A stretch of DNA of 64,000 bases, taken from the NCBI GenBank assembly GCA_902461565.1, contig CABPYL010000013.1:1-64000 (forward strand). Reading direction: 5' to 3'. A program made the translations under genes and the position numbers. Origin of the DNA: an uncultured Porphyromonadaceae bacterium. Its GTDB lineage: Bacteria; Bacteroidota; Bacteroidia; Bacteroidales; Muribaculaceae. The notes beneath the pieces were generated by a model. That model saw only the letters and a list, made by a program, of their open reading frames with translations. It searched no databases and had not been told where the DNA came from. Shown here in pieces: positions 9,167 to 17,456 of the stretch. Every line of letters begins with the position of its first letter. The stretch's first letter is position 1.

Positions 9167-10111
9167 ATGGAAACATATCTTTGCCTGGATTTCGGAGGTA
9201 CAAAACTGCTTGTCGGCGAGGTTGACGCTTCGGGCAACATTCTCCGATATAAAAAATACGATACCGGATTCTTTAACCAGCAGAAGGCCGTCGATATGAT
9301 AAACGAATCGATAGCCGACTATATCGCTACTATGGGGTGGCACAACGGACAGAAGCCCGTGAGCATGGGCGTTGGTCTGATAGGCCGCGTGAATACTGCC
9401 GAGGGCGTATGGCTTCAGATCGACCCCAGCAGAACACAGCCCATACCTCTTGCCGCGCAGCTGACCGAGAAATTCGGTATACCGTGCCACATCGACAACG
9501 ACGTAAAAAGCGCAACCCGCGCCGAAAGAGTGTGGGGTTTCGGTCAGGTTTCCAATAATTTCATATATATCAATGTAGGTACCGGGCTTGCAGCCGGTAT
9601 AGTAGTGAACGGCCATCAGATTCGCGGGGCGCATTTCAACGCCGGCGAGATTGGCCACAGCGTAGTGGGCGTGAGCAACGGTGTGCGTTGCGGATGCGGA
9701 CGAATGAACTGTGTGGAGACGATTGTCTCCGGCATAGGCTTCGACCGCAGTGCCCGCGAGCTGAAAAAACTCCATCCAACAGCCTTGGCTATTCCCGAGG
9801 ACGAAAGCGAGCGTGTTTCCGTGGCCGACATCTACAATCTGTGTCTCAAAGGCGATGAGCTCGCATGCCAGCTCGTGGAAAATGCCGCACAGGCGCTTGC
9901 CGACCTTATAATGAATCTTGTGCGTTTCTCCGATCCCGATACGGTGGTTCTCGGCGGCGGCATAGTATCCAATGGTTTCATGTACGAGAAAGTGCTTACA
10001 AAGCTCAATCCCACTACGATGCGTTTTGTTACCAACGGCGTGGTGCTTACAAAACTTAACCCGGATTATATCGGACTTTTAGGCGCCGCAGCTGTGGCAA
10101 TGGACAAATGA
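9167..10111 (+). CDS. ROK-family sugar kinase, probably for an amino sugar
   Basis: The 314-residue cytoplasmic protein opens with the phosphate-binding motif LCLDFGGTKLLVGEVD. It carries the probable catalytic D112 in the IDNDVKSA segment, and the ROK zinc motif is complete: C175, C177 and C182 in RCGCGRMNCVE. ROK kinases phosphorylate glucose, N-acetylglucosamine, N-acetylmannosamine or related sugars. Context with nagB, a FucP/NagP-type transporter and a GH18 lipoprotein favours N-acetylglucosamine or glucosamine. The gene is first in an operon and its stop overlaps the nagB start as ATGA. No helix-turn-helix domain is present, so it is not a NagC-type repressor. Exact sugar specificity cannot be read from the sequence. 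Confidence 0.85.
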   Translation: METYLCLDFGGTKLLVGEVDASGNILRYKKYDTGFFNQQKAVDMINESIADYIATMGWHNGQKPVSMGVGLIGRVNTAEGVWLQIDPSRTQPIPLAAQLTEKFGIPCHIDNDVKSATRAERVWGFGQVSNNFIYINVGTGLAAGIVVNGHQIRGAHFNAGEIGHSVVGVSNGVRCGCGRMNCVETIVSGIGFDRSARELKKLHPTALAIPEDESERVSVADIYNLCLKGDELACQLVENAAQALADLIMNLVRFSDPDTVVLGGGIVSNGFMYEKVLTKLNPTTMRFVTNGVVLTKLNPDYIGLLGAAAVAMDK

Positions 10112-10845
10112 AAATTACAGTTTTAGACAGCGAGAAACAGTTTGACGACGTTGCCGCAGGGCGCGTTGTAGAACAGATAACAGAGAAGAAAAACAGCGTA
10201 ATCGGTCTTTCAACGGGTCGTACGACGGGCAACATGCACCGCCGCATTGCACAACTATACAAGGAAAAAGGTTTTGATATCAGCGAACTGACGCTTTTCG
10301 GCGTTGACGAGGTTATCGGCGTGCCACGAGAGTATTTCGGGGCATGCTACACCATGCTCAAGACCGAAATTGTAGACGGTCTGGGTCTCGATGACAATCA
10401 TTTTCTTATGCTTCCCACAAAATCGGACGATTTTGCAGAAAGCTGTGCCGCATTTGTGGAGGAAATAGGTAAACGCGGCGGCATAGATCTGCTTGTTCTC
10501 GGCCTTGGCGAGAACGGCCATCTGGGTTTCAACCAGCCCGGTTCTCCGTTCGGCCTCGACGCATGGACCACAAAAATGAACATAGAGCTTGAGGAGCGTA
10601 TCGGCCGCGAGACCGGAATAAAGGAAGGTCTCGGAGGTGCCACCCTCGGACTTAAAGGTATGATGAACGCACGCCGTATCGTACTGGTTGCCAAAGGGAA
10701 AAACAAAGCCGGGATAGTGAAAGAGATGTTCGGGTGCCCCATCACCCCGGAGGTGCCTGCATCGGTATTGCGGCTACATCCGGAAGTCGAGTTTATCTTC
10801 GACGCCGAGGCTGCATCGTTAATCAACCCCAAGACAATCCGATAG
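10108..10845 (+). CDS. nagB: Glucosamine-6-phosphate deaminase (NagB family)
   Basis: The 245-residue protein belongs to the NagB/RpiA-like deaminase fold. STGRTTG near residue 30 forms the phosphate loop. FGVDEVIGVP carries the D67-E68 pair, equivalent to the MDEY region of NagB. LGLGENGHLGFNQPG contains the catalytic H138. The enzyme converts glucosamine-6-phosphate to fructose-6-phosphate and ammonia, feeding glycolysis. It is somewhat shorter than the E. coli enzyme (266 residues). The 4-bp ATGA overlap with the kinase gene indicates translational coupling. No nagA deacetylase lies in this operon, so either deacetylation is encoded elsewhere or the imported sugar is already de-N-acetylated. 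Confidence 0.85.
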   Translation: MKITVLDSEKQFDDVAAGRVVEQITEKKNSVIGLSTGRTTGNMHRRIAQLYKEKGFDISELTLFGVDEVIGVPREYFGACYTMLKTEIVDGLGLDDNHFLMLPTKSDDFAESCAAFVEEIGKRGGIDLLVLGLGENGHLGFNQPGSPFGLDAWTTKMNIELEERIGRETGIKEGLGGATLGLKGMMNARRIVLVAKGKNKAGIVKEMFGCPITPEVPASVLRLHPEVEFIFDAEAASLINPKTIR

Positions 10846-10848
10846 ACA

Positions 10849-12117
10849 ATGGATATGACAGCCACAGAGCGCGAACGCGCCAACTATCTTGCTCCGTTCC
10901 TTACAATGGTGTTTCTTTTCCTGGTGGTAGGCTTCCTCACTACAGCCAACAGCCAGTTCCAGGCACCGTTGCAGGGTATGCTTCTTTCGGGCATGAAAGG
11001 TCTTAAAAATACATTCGCAACATTAATAACGTTCTCTTGGTTTCTTGCCTATCCCATCTTTGGCGGCATAGGCGCGCGCTGGGTCAACAACGCCGGCTAC
11101 CGCACGACACTTGTCCGCGGTCTCGCCGTTATGTTTGTGGGCCTGGCGCTTACATTCAGCTGCTCGTTCTTTGCCGTAACGTTCCCCGATGCCGTAATCC
11201 GCGCCGGTGAATACTCCGTTCCCGGGGCGTTTATCCTCTTCTTGCTCGGTTCGTTTGTTACCGGCGGTTCGGCGACGGTGCTGCAGGTGGTTATAAACCC
11301 ATACCTTACGGCATGTACCGTAAAAGGAACTCAGGCTGTGCAGCGAATGGCCATTGGCGGAACTGCCAACTCGATAGGCACAACCGTGGCGCCGTATTTC
11401 GTTACGGGCATAGTGTTCGGCGGCCTGGCGACGGACAGCATCACGGTTGACAGCCTGATGATGCCTTTCCTCTGTTTGATGGCGGTAGTTGCTATTTTGG
11501 CGATCAGTCTGCGCAAGATCGCACTACCCGACATACAGAACACCCGCGACGACGGCGGTGCGAAACTCGAAAAGAGCGTATGGTCGTTCAGTCATCTCAC
11601 ACTTGGTGTGGTAGCTATATTCTTCTATGTAGGTGCCGAAGTATGCGTGGGCGCCAACATAAACATGTATGCCTTCGAGCAGGGCATCGCGTCGCCCGCC
11701 TTGCTTGCCACGCTATACTGGGGCGGAATGCTTGCAGGACGTCTGGTGGGTAGCTCACTGAGTAAGATTTCTCCGCGTACCCAGCTGACAGTAACCACAA
11801 TAGGTGCCGCAATTCTGGTTTCACTCGCAATGATTTTCGAAGACGCGTGGCTGCTGAGCGCCGTAGGACTGTTCCATTCCATCATGTGGGGCTGCATCTA
11901 CACCCTCGCTGTCGCCAAGCTGGGCAAATATACATCTGTTGCAACCGGCGTTTTCATGATAGGTGTTGTCGGCGGTGCAATCCTGCCGCTTCTGCAGGGC
12001 GCCCTGGCCGATATGCTTGGCGGCTGGAGGGGCACATGGGGCCTCGTAATAGTGAGCGAGATAATTATGCTGCTGTATGCTTTGGTCGGTTCCAAGATTC
12101 GTCAGACAGCCGAATGA
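10849..12117 (+). CDS. MFS sugar:H+ symporter of the FucP/NagP type
   Basis: This 422-residue protein has about twelve transmembrane segments and starts three bases after the nagB stop. The conserved FucP-like features are visible: the first-helix stretch FLFLVVGFLTTANSQFQAPLQ, a Gly-rich loop after helix 2 (YPIFGGIGARWVNNAGYR), and an intracellular VINPYLTACTVKGTQAVQR segment. In Bacteroidetes and Shewanella this family contains the GlcNAc permease NagP as well as glucose and fucose carriers. The operon position indicates that it takes an amino sugar across the inner membrane after periplasmic hydrolysis. Confidence 0.85.
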   Translation: MDMTATERERANYLAPFLTMVFLFLVVGFLTTANSQFQAPLQGMLLSGMKGLKNTFATLITFSWFLAYPIFGGIGARWVNNAGYRTTLVRGLAVMFVGLALTFSCSFFAVTFPDAVIRAGEYSVPGAFILFLLGSFVTGGSATVLQVVINPYLTACTVKGTQAVQRMAIGGTANSIGTTVAPYFVTGIVFGGLATDSITVDSLMMPFLCLMAVVAILAISLRKIALPDIQNTRDDGGAKLEKSVWSFSHLTLGVVAIFFYVGAEVCVGANINMYAFEQGIASPALLATLYWGGMLAGRLVGSSLSKISPRTQLTVTTIGAAILVSLAMIFEDAWLLSAVGLFHSIMWGCIYTLAVAKLGKYTSVATGVFMIGVVGGAILPLLQGALADMLGGWRGTWGLVIVSEIIMLLYALVGSKIRQTAE

Positions 12118-12162
12118 TATAAACAGAGAAACATTTTGTACAACCAACATAAAATCACACTA

Positions 12163-13884
12163 ATGAAATTAAATATTATAGCTTCCGCTGTCCTTGCTCT
12201 GGGTCTTGTTGCCTGCAGCTCCGGCAAAAAAGCTGTGGAGCCTGTTGCCGAGGCGCCTGCCGAAAAGATTGTGGTGGCCTACGTTACCTCCTGGTCGGAC
12301 GTTATGCCCGATCCGAAGTACATGACGCATATCAACTACGCTTTCGGGCATGTGAGCGAAACATTCGACGGCGTAGGCATAGCCAATCCCGAACGCCTTG
12401 CACAGATTTCCGCACTCAGGCAGGATGCGCCGCACCTCAATGTACTCCTCTCCATCGGCGGGTGGGGTAGCGGCCGCTTCAGCGAGATGGCTGCCGATTC
12501 GCTCAAGCGCCTATCTTTCGCCCGCGATTGCAAGCGTGTGGTGGATGAATATTCCCTGGACGGCATAGACATAGACTGGGAATATCCCACAAGCAACGCC
12601 GCCGGGATATCTTCGTCGCCCGACGACACCGCCAACTTTACCAAGATGATGCGCGACATACGCGCAGCCATCGGTGCCGACAAGCTGCTGACACTCGCTA
12701 CTGTGGACAATGCTAAATTCATCGATTTCCATGCAATACTGCCGTATATCGACTTTGTAAACACAATGTCGTATGATATGGGCAATCCTCCTTATCTCCA
12801 CTCGGGTCTCTATGACTCCGAACATACCAACGGCCACACAACCGATGCAAGCGTGCGCGCTCACCTGGCTGCCGGCGTTCCGCCGTCCATGTTGGTTGTA
12901 GGTATGCCTTTCTATGGCCGCGGCAAGGGGCCTTTCCATTCGTTTGCCGACTACGGCAAAATGGAACAGCTTCCCGAAGGCTATACCGAGCATTGGGACG
13001 ATGATGCAAAGGTTCCTTATATCACCGATGCCGAGGGGAATCTTGTACTCGGTTTCGAGAATGCCCGTTCCCTGGCCATCAAGTGCGAGTATGTGATTAA
13101 CCACGGCTATCGCGGCGCGATGTACTGGGATTATTCTCTGGACGACGACAAAAACACTCTGCGTTCCACCGTTGCCGACAATATTCTGGGTAAGAAAGAC
13201 CGCAAGCATGTCCTTGTTATCAACGAGGGAGGCGGACAGCACGGCCCGTTCACAAAAGCCGCTATGGAGTGGCTGCACAAATACGGCAATGAGAAAGGAT
13301 TTGCTGTTAACGAGATACGCCGTGCCAATCCGATAAGCGAGCGTTTCCTCAAGGACTACGACCTCGTTATTCAGCTCGATTTCCCGCCTTATACATGGCC
13401 CGACTATTCCAAGGACGCTTTTGTGGATTATATTGAAAACGGCAAGGGCGCCTGGATTGGCTTCCACCATGCCACACTCCTTGGCGACTTCGACGGCTAC
13501 CCCATGTGGCAGTGGTTCAGCGACTACATGGGCGGCGTAACGTTCAAAAACTATATCGCCGGCCTCGCCGACGGCACTGTGGCCGTGGAGGATGACAAAC
13601 ATCCGGTAATGAAGGGTATAGACAGGAATTTTGTACTGCCTGACGATGAATGGTATACCTACGACCGCACTCCGCGCCCCAATGTGCGTGTGCTTGCGTC
13701 CGTAGACGAGGACAGCTATTCCCCCGCATCCGATATAAAGATGGGCGACCATCCCGTTATCTGGACAAACGAAAGCATGAAAGCAAAAAATGTGTATTTT
13801 CAGTTCGGACACAGTCCCAAGCTTCTCGCGAACGAATCGTTTACAAGACTTTTCGGCAATGCGATAGACTGGTGCCTCGAATAA
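12163..13884 (+). CDS. GH18 glycosidase fused to a C-terminal ThuA-like domain, lipoprotein
   Basis: I take ATG 12163 as the start; a TTG 27 bases upstream would put a polar extension before the signal. The product is 573 residues. It has a lipoprotein signal with lipobox LVAC (Cys18), then a GH18 barrel (about 30-340) with SIGGWGSGRF and the complete DGIDIDWEY motif, general acid E140. GH18 enzymes cleave chitin, chito-oligosaccharides or the chitobiose core of N-glycans. From about residue 349 the chain continues as a ThuA-like flavodoxin-like domain (HVLVINEGGG, GAWIGFHHA, DDEWYTYD, HPVIWTN). A free-standing relative of that domain is encoded at 25423. GH18-ThuA is an unusual pairing whose second activity is unknown. 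It is last in the kinase-nagB-transporter operon and is followed by the terminator at 14039. Confidence 0.85.
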   Translation: MKLNIIASAVLALGLVACSSGKKAVEPVAEAPAEKIVVAYVTSWSDVMPDPKYMTHINYAFGHVSETFDGVGIANPERLAQISALRQDAPHLNVLLSIGGWGSGRFSEMAADSLKRLSFARDCKRVVDEYSLDGIDIDWEYPTSNAAGISSSPDDTANFTKMMRDIRAAIGADKLLTLATVDNAKFIDFHAILPYIDFVNTMSYDMGNPPYLHSGLYDSEHTNGHTTDASVRAHLAAGVPPSMLVVGMPFYGRGKGPFHSFADYGKMEQLPEGYTEHWDDDAKVPYITDAEGNLVLGFENARSLAIKCEYVINHGYRGAMYWDYSLDDDKNTLRSTVADNILGKKDRKHVLVINEGGGQHGPFTKAAMEWLHKYGNEKGFAVNEIRRANPISERFLKDYDLVIQLDFPPYTWPDYSKDAFVDYIENGKGAWIGFHHATLLGDFDGYPMWQWFSDYMGGVTFKNYIAGLADGTVAVEDDKHPVMKGIDRNFVLPDDEWYTYDRTPRPNVRVLASVDEDSYSPASDIKMGDHPVIWTNESMKAKNVYFQFGHSPKLLANESFTRLFGNAIDWCLE

Positions 13885-14038
13885 TAAAAAGTGGTTTAGT
13901 TTTTTGGTATGGTTTCACAATACCGGCTACAGCCGGATGAAGCTCACAGTTTCTAAGGTAAAAAAGCTGTCCTGCGAAGAACGGCAATGAAAAAGGAAGC
14001 ACATTTTGGTATGTGCTCTGTTTAGGTTAAGAATCAAT

Positions 14039-14078
14039 AACTCGCCAAGTCCTTATCAGAGGATCTGGCGAGTTTTTC
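14039..14078 (+). terminator. Rho-independent terminator after the GH18-ThuA operon
   Basis: AACTCGCCA (14039-14047) pairs with TGGCGAGTT (14066-14074) and is followed by a T run. It closes the operon that begins at 9167. Confidence 0.8.
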
Positions 14079-14124
14079 GTTTTGGCCGGTACCCATTTCA
14101 TTGGGGCCATAAACGGGATGTGAA

Positions 14125-14260
14125 GAGGTTGAAAAGATGATTTTTCAACCTCGGTTGACGATTTTTAAACCTGTAAAAGCGCTAAAAACAGACGTTTGCA
14201 GTTTTCAAACCTTTAATGTTATTTTTTACACTTTTCTGTAAAGATTTGTCAATAATATTG
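14125..14260 (+). promoter_or_regulatory. Regulated promoter of the first susC: multiple tandem elements, inverted repeat and -7 box
   Basis: TTTTTCAACCT (14141-14151), TTTTTAAACCT (14162-14172) and TTTTCAAACCT (14202-14212) are followed by a weaker TTTTTTACACT (14222-14232). Start-to-start spacings are 21, 40 and 20 bp, close to whole helical turns. The proximal pair lies the same distance from the TAATATTG box (14253-14260) as in the nagX and ROK promoters. The distal copy also forms a perfect 11-bp inverted repeat, GAGGTTGAAAA (14125-14135) with TTTTCAACCTC (14142-14152). Confidence 0.65.
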
Positions 14261-14298
14261 CACCCGGAAAGATAACCACTCATTATTTATTAAATTTA

Positions 14299-17200
14299 AT
14301 GCTAATGGAAAAAGTAAGCAGATTACATCTCCTGCTGTTGGCGCTTGTTCTTACGCTGGCGCTGCCGGGAGTGTCCTTCGCACAGAATCTTAAAGTGCAA
14401 GGTTGTGTTACTGACGAGCAGAACGAGCCGCTTATCGGTGTTTCCGTGCAGACCAAAGACAAAACCAAGGGCACGGTAACAGATGTCGACGGCAACTATG
14501 TCTTGTCGGGAGTTCCCCAGGGGGCGACCCTGGTATTCTCGTATGTAGGCTATAAGCCTAAGGAAGTAAAGGCAACGTCGGCACACCTCGACGTTGTGAT
14601 GGACCAGAGCAACGAACAGCTCGACGAAATGGTCGTTATCGGTTATGGCCAGCAGCGCAAGGTAACCCTTACCGGTTCTGTCGCCAACCTGGGCGGCAAA
14701 GAGCTTCTTAAATCGCCGGCGGCATCGCTCGGCAATGCTCTATCCGGCAAGCTCCCCGGCCTGCAGTCGGTGCAGTATACCGGTGTTCCGGGTGCCGACG
14801 ACCCCGTTATCCGCATTCGCGGCGTGGGTTCTTTCAACAGCGCCGAGCCTCTAGTGCTTGTCGACGGTGTAGAACGTGAGTTCAGCCAGATCGACCCGAA
14901 CGAAGTTCAGGACATTTCTATTCTTAAAGACGCTTCCGCTACCGCCGTATTTGGTGTTCGCGGTGCCAACGGCGTTATCCTTGTAACCACCCGCCGCGGC
15001 GAAATCGGCAAACCCACCGTTACCGTTACGGCATCGGCAGGTCTGCAGCAGATTTCCAAGTTTCTGGAACCGGCAAGCTCCTATGAGTACGCCACCGCAT
15101 ACAATCATGCGCAGGAGGTTGAAGGTGTGGATCCTTCCGGCTGGAAATATTCGCAGGAAGCCATACAGCACTGGAAAGACATGGATATGCCCACTGTCTA
15201 TCCCAGCACAAACTGGTTCACCTATCTGATGAACGATCATGCGTGGCAGCAGCAGTATAATATCAATGTATCCGGCGGTACCGAGCGCGCACGCTACTTT
15301 GTTTCCGTGGGTATGCTCGACCAGGACGGTCTTTTCAAGACATTCAACCAGGGCGACGACGCCAACTTCAAATATCGCCGCTACAACTACCGCGCCAACC
15401 TCGATGTGGATCTCTCCAGCCGCAGCTCCATTTCTGTAGGTATAGGCGGCCGCATCGGCAAACGCAACTCCATCGGTAACGGCGAGTACAACGGTCAGTC
15501 CGGCGTGTTCGGTGTTGAAGGTCTCCTTAACAATGGTATGCCTATGTCGGGCTATGGCCTCGACAGCGATGGCCGCCGCATTGTTTCCGACCCCGCGCTT
15601 GTAGGTGCTATAGGCTCCGACGGTCTCGGCCTTATCTATCAGCACGGCTACACCGTGCAGCGCGAAAACGTTGTCAATCTCGACTTGCAGTATAAACTCA
15701 AGCTGGATTTCATTACCAAGGGTCTTGATTTCCGTATCAAAGGTTCCTACAACTCCAACTACACCCAGCAGAAAGCCCGCACCACCGGCGACGGTATCCA
15801 CTACAAGGCCACTATCGCCAACGGGGAATACGAAGAAGATGGCTCGCCCAAGATTGTATATGTACGCGAGGGCGACACATGGCCCCTTGGCTACGAAGAA
15901 TCCAAATGGAGCGGCCGCAACTGGTATGCAGAGGCAAGCCTCAACTACTCGCGCCGCTTCGGCGACCACAACGTGGGCGCACTGGTGCTGTACAACGAAT
16001 CCAAGAACTATTATCCCGGCGGTATCTACAATTCGATTCCCCGCGGCTATGTAGGTATGGTTGGCCGTGTTACTTACGACTACCAGACCAAATACATGGT
16101 CGACATCAACATGGGTTACAACGGCTCCGAAAACTTTGCCAAGGGCAAACGCTTCGGCTTCTTCCCCTCGGCATCCATCGGCTGGATAGCCTCCTCCGAA
16201 AAATTCTGGGAGCCTATACGTCCAGTAGTTTCTTACTTCAAGCTGCGCGGTTCTATCGGTAAGGTAGGTAATGACCAGGGTATAGGCCGCTTCCTCTATC
16301 TGCCTGGTACATGGCAGTTCTACAACAACAACGGCGGCGCGTGGTGGACCAATGACCGCACCGGTAACTTCGGCATAAACAACAATACATGGATGCCCGG
16401 TGCACGCGAGGACAGCAACGGTAACCCCGACGTTACCTGGGAAACCGCAGTAAAGCAGAACTACGGTATCGACGTGCGCTTCTTCAACGACCGTCTGAGC
16501 TTCAGCGCCGATATCTTCACTGAGGACCGTAAAAATATCCTTGTGTCCAACGAGACTTCCATTGCCGGCATCACAGCCCTCAAGCCAAGCTCTGTGAACT
16601 TCGGCCGCGTAAAAAACCACGGCTACGAACTCACCCTCCGCTGGGCCGACCGTGTAGGCGACGTTAACTATACAATTTCTCCGAGCTTCTCTTTCGCACG
16701 CAACAAGGTTGTGGAAATGGCCGAAGTGAAGAAAGAATTCCCCCACATGTACCATACAGGCCATCCCGTGGGACAGCCTTTCGGCTACGATTTCTTTGAA
16801 TTCTACGTACCCGGCGAAACCGAGGAACACTACAAGGCTGCCTACGGCGTGGACATGCCTGATCAGCAGATTACTCTGCGTCCCGGCGACAGCGTGTTTG
16901 TCGATCTTACCGGCGACGGCAAAGTTGACGCCAACGACGTACACGCCATTGGCTACAGCGATATTCCCGAGTACACCGGCAGCATCAACGCTACCCTCAA
17001 CTGGAAAGGTCTCGACTTCTCCATGACCTGGGTAGGTGCGGCCCACGTAAACCGTCAGCTCAGCTCGTTCTACACCCCGGCCTTCGGTACCGGCAACCAG
17101 TCGATGCTGAACAAGTGGGTATACGATAACTCGTGGACCGAGGACAATCCCGACGCTATACTGCCCCGCATCTCTCTGGAGAAATCGGCACGCGAGCACA

Positions 17201-17445
17201 ACGGCTCCCTTTCGGCTCCCTGGATGGTAGACGCCTCCTACATCCGTCTGAAGAACGTTGAAATAGGTTATTCGTTCCGTATCCCCGGTGTGCCGGTAAA
17301 CAGCATCCGCGTATACGCAAACGGCTACAACCTGCTTACATTCACCAGCTTCAAGGCTAACGACCCCGAGGCACAGGCCGGATACGGCAGCACACGCTAT
17401 CCTATGACACGTGTCTACAACTTCGGCATCAACTTTAACTTCTAA
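14299..17445 (+). CDS. SusC-family TonB-dependent outer-membrane transporter, first pair
   Basis: The 1048-residue protein has a signal peptide ending near SFAQ, a CarboxypepD_reg-like domain (about 32-110: VQGCVTDEQNEPLIGVSV, GTVTDVDGNYVL) and a TonB-box region DEMVVIGYG. A plug domain follows with the family signature IRIRGVGSFNSAEPLVLVDGV and DASATAVFGVRGANGVILVTT, then a 22-strand barrel ending in an aromatic terminal strand. It forms the active outer-membrane pore for oligosaccharides and pairs with the SusD 11 bp downstream. It begins the operon controlled by the multi-element promoter at 14125-14260. ATG 14305 is an alternative start two codons in. Confidence 0.95.
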   Translation: MLMEKVSRLHLLLLALVLTLALPGVSFAQNLKVQGCVTDEQNEPLIGVSVQTKDKTKGTVTDVDGNYVLSGVPQGATLVFSYVGYKPKEVKATSAHLDVVMDQSNEQLDEMVVIGYGQQRKVTLTGSVANLGGKELLKSPAASLGNALSGKLPGLQSVQYTGVPGADDPVIRIRGVGSFNSAEPLVLVDGVEREFSQIDPNEVQDISILKDASATAVFGVRGANGVILVTTRRGEIGKPTVTVTASAGLQQISKFLEPASSYEYATAYNHAQEVEGVDPSGWKYSQEAIQHWKDMDMPTVYPSTNWFTYLMNDHAWQQQYNINVSGGTERARYFVSVGMLDQDGLFKTFNQGDDANFKYRRYNYRANLDVDLSSRSSISVGIGGRIGKRNSIGNGEYNGQSGVFGVEGLLNNGMPMSGYGLDSDGRRIVSDPALVGAIGSDGLGLIYQHGYTVQRENVVNLDLQYKLKLDFITKGLDFRIKGSYNSNYTQQKARTTGDGIHYKATIANGEYEEDGSPKIVYVREGDTWPLGYEESKWSGRNWYAEASLNYSRRFGDHNVGALVLYNESKNYYPGGIYNSIPRGYVGMVGRVTYDYQTKYMVDINMGYNGSENFAKGKRFGFFPSASIGWIASSEKFWEPIRPVVSYFKLRGSIGKVGNDQGIGRFLYLPGTWQFYNNNGGAWWTNDRTGNFGINNNTWMPGAREDSNGNPDVTWETAVKQNYGIDVRFFNDRLSFSADIFTEDRKNILVSNETSIAGITALKPSSVNFGRVKNHGYELTLRWADRVGDVNYTISPSFSFARNKVVEMAEVKKEFPHMYHTGHPVGQPFGYDFFEFYVPGETEEHYKAAYGVDMPDQQITLRPGDSVFVDLTGDGKVDANDVHAIGYSDIPEYTGSINATLNWKGLDFSMTWVGAAHVNRQLSSFYTPAFGTGNQSMLNKWVYDNSWTEDNPDAILPRISLEKSAREHNGSLSAPWMVDASYIRLKNVEIGYSFRIPGVPVNSIRVYANGYNLLTFTSFKANDPEAQAGYGSTRYPMTRVYNFGINFNF

Positions 17446-17456
17446 CATACCCGACA

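Larger units (their letters stand above)
13885..14298 (+). other. Intergenic region before the susC/susD operon
   Basis: This 414-bp stretch has no credible ORF. It holds two small hairpins (CCGGCT 13923-13928 with AGCCGG 13931-13936; AGCACA with TGTGCT near 13998-14018), a rho-independent terminator at 14039-14078, and a dense set of TTTTYAAACCT elements with an inverted repeat from 14125 to 14260. Confidence 0.6.

Noticed and set aside
14125..14152. Terminator interpretation of the 11-bp inverted repeat
   Set aside because: It has no T run and follows a good terminator at 14039; the arm matches the regulatory element instead.
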